From assembly GCA_963920765.1 (NCBI GenBank), contig OY987245.1:25126727-25190726 (forward strand): a stretch of DNA of 64,000 bases. Direction: 5' to 3'. Both the position numbers and the translations under genes were made by a program. The notes beneath the pieces were generated by a model. The model did not search any database. It had not been told where the DNA came from and worked only from the letters and a program-made list of their open reading frames with translations. Origin of the DNA: Ulota crispa. Lineage: Eukaryota; Streptophyta; Bryopsida; Orthotrichales; Orthotrichaceae. Position 1 is the first letter of the stretch, and every line of letters starts with the position of its first letter. Below, in pieces: positions 59,220-64,000 of the stretch.

Positions 59220-60728
59220 CTAAGGATCCTCCTTGCTCAGTTCACCCAACGATGCCTAGAATATAGAAAATGCCAATTTATTGAGAATCATCTCTACATT
59301 TTTGCGGTCTTCTTTTCATACCTTTGTTGCAATTTCCCCTATGCCATATCCGTCAATGTGTATACCAACACATGGTGGTTTCACCACGCAAGTGGGAGAT
59401 ACTAAAGGCCTTGCCTCCCCAATCAAGTACATCAACTTTGGTGCCACCCACCAACATTTATCTCTTGTCTCTTGCAAAAGTCTAGGACTTTGGAAATGGT
59501 ACAAAGAAGGTGTTTCTTCATTAAGGCAATTGCCCATTCTCCAATTGCATAGCCCAATCCACACAATTCTCCCATCATCATTAGGAAAGTGAAGCATGAT
59601 GTTCTTGGGAATGATGTTGTTGTAGAATACTAAAGATTGCTGCACAGCATCCACAATGGAAATCAACGCCCACGCAAGTTTGGTGCAATTGCATCTATAT
59701 GCCATAATTTGTTTTGCTTCTTCCATCCCTTGTAGTGTTGCATAATAAGCAAGCTCTCCAATCTCTTCATGATCTTGGTTTTTATGATCCAAATGAAACA
59801 TGGCACACAAAGTACCTCCATTCTACCATTGAGAATAACACTCCATAGTAGCAACATTTATAGCAAAGAATTTAATGAAACCTAGATGATTGCATGAGCA
59901 AGCCAATGCCTCAATGGACAACTTCTCCCTAGACTTCTTCAAGTCTCCAACGTGCAAGGTTGTCTTTGCCACCAATTCCATTGTCTCAAGAATATGCTTT
60001 GAATTTTGAAGCCTAATTTTACGCACCCTTTCATGCCCCTTCTTTAAGCTGTGGCCAGATAAGGCAACCACCACCACTCCTCTAGCTACCCCTTGACCTA
60101 TGGCCAAATTTTGACTTTGTTGAAGCCATAGAGTATTACAAATACTGTGTGAAGAGAATCCGCGCACAGCATCATGCTACCAATACACCTTCTTCTATAG
60201 CAAGAACAACACTTGCTGAATTCAGAATACAAGCCGTTTGAAGTTTTTTATGGTCTTGGCAACTTGGACAAGGTTGAAAACGTATATTGTCACTTGTTTG
60301 TTAAGCCAACAATCAAACCCTTCTTTTGTACGGTCTTCCAACCACTCATCCTTGTTCATCATTGTATGGAACATGTGGTGGAATTTCCTCTTAATGGTCT
60401 CCATTCCTTGTGTTCCATGTGAAATGTATGTCTTGTCCGACTGCAAGATCAAATATTGGTCATAAAAATTCAATGCCTCTTCATGCAACGTCTTTGTTGC
60501 AATCTTCCTTGGCCACTTCTCCAAATTTGTAGCTTTGTGCCTCTTCCATTGCTTTCATTCTTTGCCCTTCAAAGATTCCCTAACACCAACAGCATTGACC
60601 CCTTTAGGTCCTAGAGCCACGGCCTCAAATACACAATCTGTAGATTTTGGAGACTCTTGCACTACTAAATCTCCAATGCCCGTCATCCACGCATCAACCT
60701 TCACTTTTGAGAAATCAAGCCCCTCCAA
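59220..60728 (-). pseudogene. Protein-kinase-like gene of the composite element, copy 2
   Basis: The position equivalent to the copy-1 ATG reads TTG here (60726-60728), so the start codon is lost. The remaining sequence parallels copy 1: GLDFSKVKVDAWMTGIGDL, ATKTLHEEALNFYDQYLI, HVGDLKKSREKLSIEALACS, WALISIVDAVQQSLVFYNNI then IPKNIMLHF (catalytic loop, about 59590-59615), VWIGLCNWRMG (DFG-like, the D now N), and WWVAPKLMY (APE-like, P kept). The loop again has NN where HRD's aspartate would be. A GACGG cluster lies just upstream (60955-61330). Stops occur near 60180 and 59820. A third of the sequence (59810-59316) is open for 164 codons, longer than in copy 1. Confidence 0.65.
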
Positions 60729-60954
60729 AGTAATAAAAATCAAGCGTTACAAGAGAGGAATAAGGGTTTAGGATTGCATGATGTGCAAAACTTCTCCCCT
60801 GCGCCTCTCTTTCATTCGAGCCCCCACCCAAGCACTCGCGCTCCCAAGCAAGGACTAAAACCAATCCAAGACAAGGAAGCACCATCAAAGCATGCAAAAC
60901 TCATGAAAAATAGAACGTCGCTGAGCCATATATACGCGGTTGCCATTGATGCCT

Positions 60955-61330
60955 AGTCCGTCAAGGCAAAGGACAATCCATCTAGACAACAGCCAATCTG
61001 CCAAGAGGACGGACAATACGCAAAGGCAATGGTTGGTCCGTCGATGGGACGAGCAATACGTAGAAGCAATGGGCAGGGCGTTAAGGCAACGACCAATCGT
61101 TGAGCAGATAGCCACTCCATCTAGGTGACGGCCACTACGACTTGGAGATGGGCAATTCGACTAGGCAATAGCTAGTCCATGAAGAGGACGGCCAGTCCGT
61201 CCAGAAGATGGTTTATCCATTTAATCGACAACAAGTATGTCAACGAGAATTGGGAGATGGATCCGCAGGTTGCATGAGCGATATTAGTGGGGACGGTTAG
61301 TTTGTCCAGTGGTTGATGGGACATTTGTCG
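60955..61330. repeat. GACGG/CCGTC cluster upstream of the kinase-like pseudogene, copy 2
   Basis: AGTCCGTCAAGGCAAAGGAC, GGACGGACAATACGCAAAGG, GGACGGCCAGTCCGTCCAGA and relatives recur about every 20-25 bases. The position matches 18880-19230 in copy 1. Confidence 0.7.
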
Positions 61331-61599
61331 AGGGAAATGTTAGCCTCTATGGCAAAAGGTTGTAGAAGCCATCCCATGAATGAGAAGGCCATCCATCAGA
61401 TACCTTGCGTGGACGGTTGGACCGGCCAGTTGATAGTGTATCTTTAGAAAATCCCTCCACCTCACGACGCCGATTGACTCCATAAAAACATTGCGCTAGT
61501 AGCAACACTGACTCCAAATGGTATAGCCACTGACAATGGATCAATGATAGTTCCAAAAAAGACTACATAACCCTCACCGTCCCTAGATCTAGTGCTGCA

Positions 61600-62045
61600 A
61601 AATTCAGCCCAATCCTAGTGCTTTTGCTAATGAATTTGATTGAACTCCCTTCATCCTTCCTAACTCACAATTGCCAAAAAGTGACTCCCAAAGGGGAAAC
61701 CACTCATAACAACTCCAATGCCTCTTAAAAATTAGTAGAAGGGACTTCATCCTTGCACATATCCCTAGTGCAAATTTAAGCCCCATCCAAGCAAGTGTAC
61801 TATAGAAACATGATTGTCCACCCATTTGACCACATTTGTAATTTGGGACCCTTGTAAGGGGTCCCATGGAAGTTTGTGTCAATTAATTCCACAAATAATC
61901 CCACCCATCTACCACCCTCATTGGCACTCGTGGTCCAAATTTCAGCTCATTCCCAAAGTTTTTGCTAGGTGTTTTGAATAGAATCCATGTTAATCCACCC
62001 TTGAGCAATTTGCCTTGAGTTATGGGTAAAAAAATAGATGTATCT
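61600..62045 (-). repeat. Satellite units inverted relative to 17820-18670
   Basis: The plus strand reads ATTTCAGCTCATTCCCAAAG, TTTTTGCTAGGTGTTTTGAA and TAGAATCCATGTTAATCCAC. This is the reverse complement of the copy-1 unit (GGATGGAATA..., ATTCAAATCACATAGCAATA, AATGACTTGAAACTT). About two diverged units are visible. The place and inverted orientation fit one element inserted both ways round. Confidence 0.6.
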
Positions 62046-62064
62046 ATGCAAATGTTGAAAACTT

Positions 62065-62600
62065 TCCGTCTAAGGACAATGACAGTCGTCCAAGTGGACG
62101 GACCATGCATCTGCTGAGGACGTCAAGGAGCGGCTAGGGCCATTGTGGCGGTCGAGGCAATTGAGTAGCTGCATAGGCCGTCATGGACATTTGATGAGTC
62201 TGTCAAAGCCAAATCACAGCCCTTGAAATGGATGGACCACCCTTCCATTCAATATGTTGAGGAGCAACAAGGTCTGCTGAAGTCGTACAAGGGCAATGAC
62301 AACCATCTAAATGGAAGGGTTGTCCATCAGCTCAGGCCGTTCAAGAGCACCGGGGCCATCGAGACCGTTGAGGCCTTTGAGGCCGTCTAGATGAAATCTC
62401 AACCATCAAAGTTGACCACCAATACCGTCCATCAAAGCCGTTGACTACTAGGGATGGCGTGTGATTTTCCACGGTAACCAAATGAGGTTGGAGACGGCAC
62501 CTTGAACCTATGGATGGACTGCCAAACTTGCATCAACGCCTTGTCGATGCCCTAATCATCCATGGACGGGGCGACTGTCCACAGCAACGGTCCAAATTTG
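62065..62600. repeat. GACGG/CCGTC cluster upstream of the RING pseudogene, copy 2
   Basis: AGTCGTCCAAGTGGACGGAC, GAGGACGTCAAGGAGCGGCT, GAGGCCGTCTAGATGAAATC and others recur throughout. The position matches 16545-17060 in copy 1. Confidence 0.7.
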
Positions 62601-62870
62601 GGATTTGTAGCATGATTTTACCTTAATTCCTGACCCAATTATGTTGGATAAGTAGGGCGTATAACTAGGTAACTTTTTTCATTATTGTGCTTCCTCTTTT
62701 GAGTTGCTTTGTCTTTGCTTGAAAAAACTTTGCGTTGCAATTTAGAAGGAAGTGTTATACATTGGGCATTTGTCTTGCTGCATTTCAATTGCCATCATGC
62801 AACAAAAGGCAAAGCAAATTACCAATTGTATCCTCCTACACATTGTGTTTTGTATTGTGCAAGTAAAAGA

Positions 62871-64000
62871 ATGGCAACTGCAAACTCCCTAGTAAGTTCA
62901 AAATACAAAGGTGAACCCCCAATTAGGAAGAAGAAGAGGAACGAGTCGGAGGTGGATTGGGACATGTTTCAGAATGTCTAGGTTTTGGCAAAACTTGGTT
63001 GGGAATAGGAAGTAGAACCTTGGAGCAGAATGACAAGTCAAATTTACATTGATTGGGCCTACAATAATTGCCATTGGGATTTTACTAGGTACAAAATGCA
63101 TGTGAAATCGGGCACAACAAACATCAAACTTTGCCAGCACCCTGCATTCAAGAAGAAGTTGATTGAAGTGACATTGGCACTTTGGGGGGAGGTCACAAGA
63201 AAGATGCAACGCTCTCACAATGTCAAATGGTCTACGCGGAGGTTTTTCTAGGGAAAAACGTGGATTGGAGAACCTACCAAGCAAAAAAACGGAAGAATTG
63301 GTTTCCCAACAAACATTGCCACATTCCTTCAAATCTCAACGTGATATTGGAGGAGGTGGCGCATGACATGGAAGATATCTAGCCAATGGTGTAAGAGATT
63401 CCGGCAAATGTAGGGGTCCAAGATGTACAAGATCTACATCAATTGGAAGGTCTAGACGCGGATGTGGAACCACTTGAAGAACGTGTGGTTGAAGGAATCA
63501 ATGTAGGAAATGAAGTTGTGGTTCCAACAGCACTCCATGAGAATTTGCATGCAATTTTTTGGCCACAGCAACTAGATGTGGCTTTGAATATGATTGGTGA
63601 TCAAGAATCTTTTGATAGGGAACTCCAGTCATTGCATGAACTAATGTTAACGTTGCAATTGGAGAAGGAAGAAGCATCAAGGACACATGCAATAGATTCA
63701 GAAATGCAAAGAGCAAGAGTGAGGATCGTCATGGAAGATAATGACAAAATTGCTACCCTCAATGCCGACCTTGTATCTAGTGGAAGGCAATTGAGAAATG
63801 AAGATGTTCCATCACTCAATGACATCGTGGCAAGTGCAATGTATGCTACGGATGACAGAATAGTAGGCACTAGCAAGATTGGTCCAAAGTCTTGAAAGGA
63901 AGGGAATGCTGCTCTCCATGTAGAACACAAAGTTGGCTTGCAACATAGCAAAGAACAAAGCCACGCAAATGTAGGGAGAAGTGAAAAAAGTAGCTACAAA
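62871..64000 (+). pseudogene. Coiled-coil/RING gene of the composite element, copy 2 (5' part)
   Basis: The start is at 62871 (MATANSLVSSKYKGEPPIRK). Then come a basic RKKKRNE patch, YIDWAYNNCHWDFTRYKMHV, HPAFKKKLIEVTLALWGEVT with RKDAT...YAEVFLGKNVDW (63130-63270, reached by a one-base frame change near 63200), a PNKHCHIPSNLNVILEEVAH block, and a 150-codon open stretch (63443-63895) with a heptad coiled coil (LHELMLTLQLEKEEASRTHA). The RING would lie beyond base 64000. Upstream DNA (62709-62870) is also similar to 16253-16414, probably the 5' untranslated region. Fewer stops than in copy 1. Confidence 0.65.

Larger units (their letters stand above)
53077..64000 (+). mobile_element. Composite hAT-like element, copy 2 (plus orientation, cut by window end)
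   Basis: It starts at CAGGGTTGTCTATACCAACA. From here the sequence aligns with the reverse complement of copy 1 from 26126, through the GACGG cluster and into the transposase gene (roughly 80 percent identity by eye in the 5' non-coding region). Genes follow in the copy-1 order: hAT transposase (+), kinase-like (-), inverted satellite, coiled-coil/RING (+). The RING finger and the right terminus lie beyond the window. Base 53076 and leftwards do not match the copy-1 flank. A 770-base block with inverted ends (57350-58120) is present between hAT and kinase genes and appears absent from copy 1. Confidence 0.65.

Overview
The window looks like nuclear DNA from a land plant with a large, repeat-rich genome. 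Evidence: AT-rich sequence, short exons bounded by GT...AG splice sites, plant-type telomere motifs (CCCTAAA), and decayed plant transposons of the hAT, Mutator-like, tRNA-SINE-like and MITE-like kinds. There are no bacterial-style operons or ribosome binding sites. The sequence alone does not say whether this is a bryophyte, lycophyte, fern or gymnosperm. Almost every long reading frame is a transposon-borne pseudogene. The only good candidate for an ordinary host gene is the 3' end of a multi-exon gene at 104-785, whose deduced C-terminus weakly resembles the KxDL coiled-coil family.

Layout. 1-785: host gene end. 2548-3199: a short element with 13-bp inverted ends next to TTAA. 5968-11640: two 1.5-kb direct repeats with a TATA-like box, each followed by a CT-rich minisatellite; one array carries a 311-bp MITE. 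11911-26126: copy 1 of a ~14-kb three-gene element. 26127-28604: minisatellite plus a diverged coiled-coil pseudogene. 30420-32210: gag-like coiled-coil pseudogene (-). 34790-36875: coiled-coil/RING pseudogene (-). 38399-41563: Mutator-like (DDE) transposase pseudogene (-). 43021-43270: exact 50-bp tandem repeat. 46314-50330: multi-exon pseudogene ending in a DNA N4/N6-methyltransferase-like domain (+). 53077-64000: copy 2 of the three-gene element, opposite orientation, cut by the window end.

The main result is the repeated three-gene element. Copies 1 and 2 contain, in the same relative order and orientation, (i) a BED-finger/DUF659/hAT-C transposase, (ii) a convergent gene with a protein-kinase-like fold, and (iii) a divergent gene coding for a basic N-terminus, coiled coil and RING finger. 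Homology between the copies starts exactly at CAGGGTTGTCT, a hAT-like terminus, and stops outside it. Clusters of a GACGG motif lie next to the terminus and between the kinase and RING genes, as expected for subterminal transposase-binding repeats or shared promoters. All the genes are broken by stops and frameshifts here, so these copies are fossils; the arrangement suggests a hAT transposon that carried signalling and ubiquitin-type passenger genes. The second notable item is the methyltransferase-like gene at 46-50 kb.
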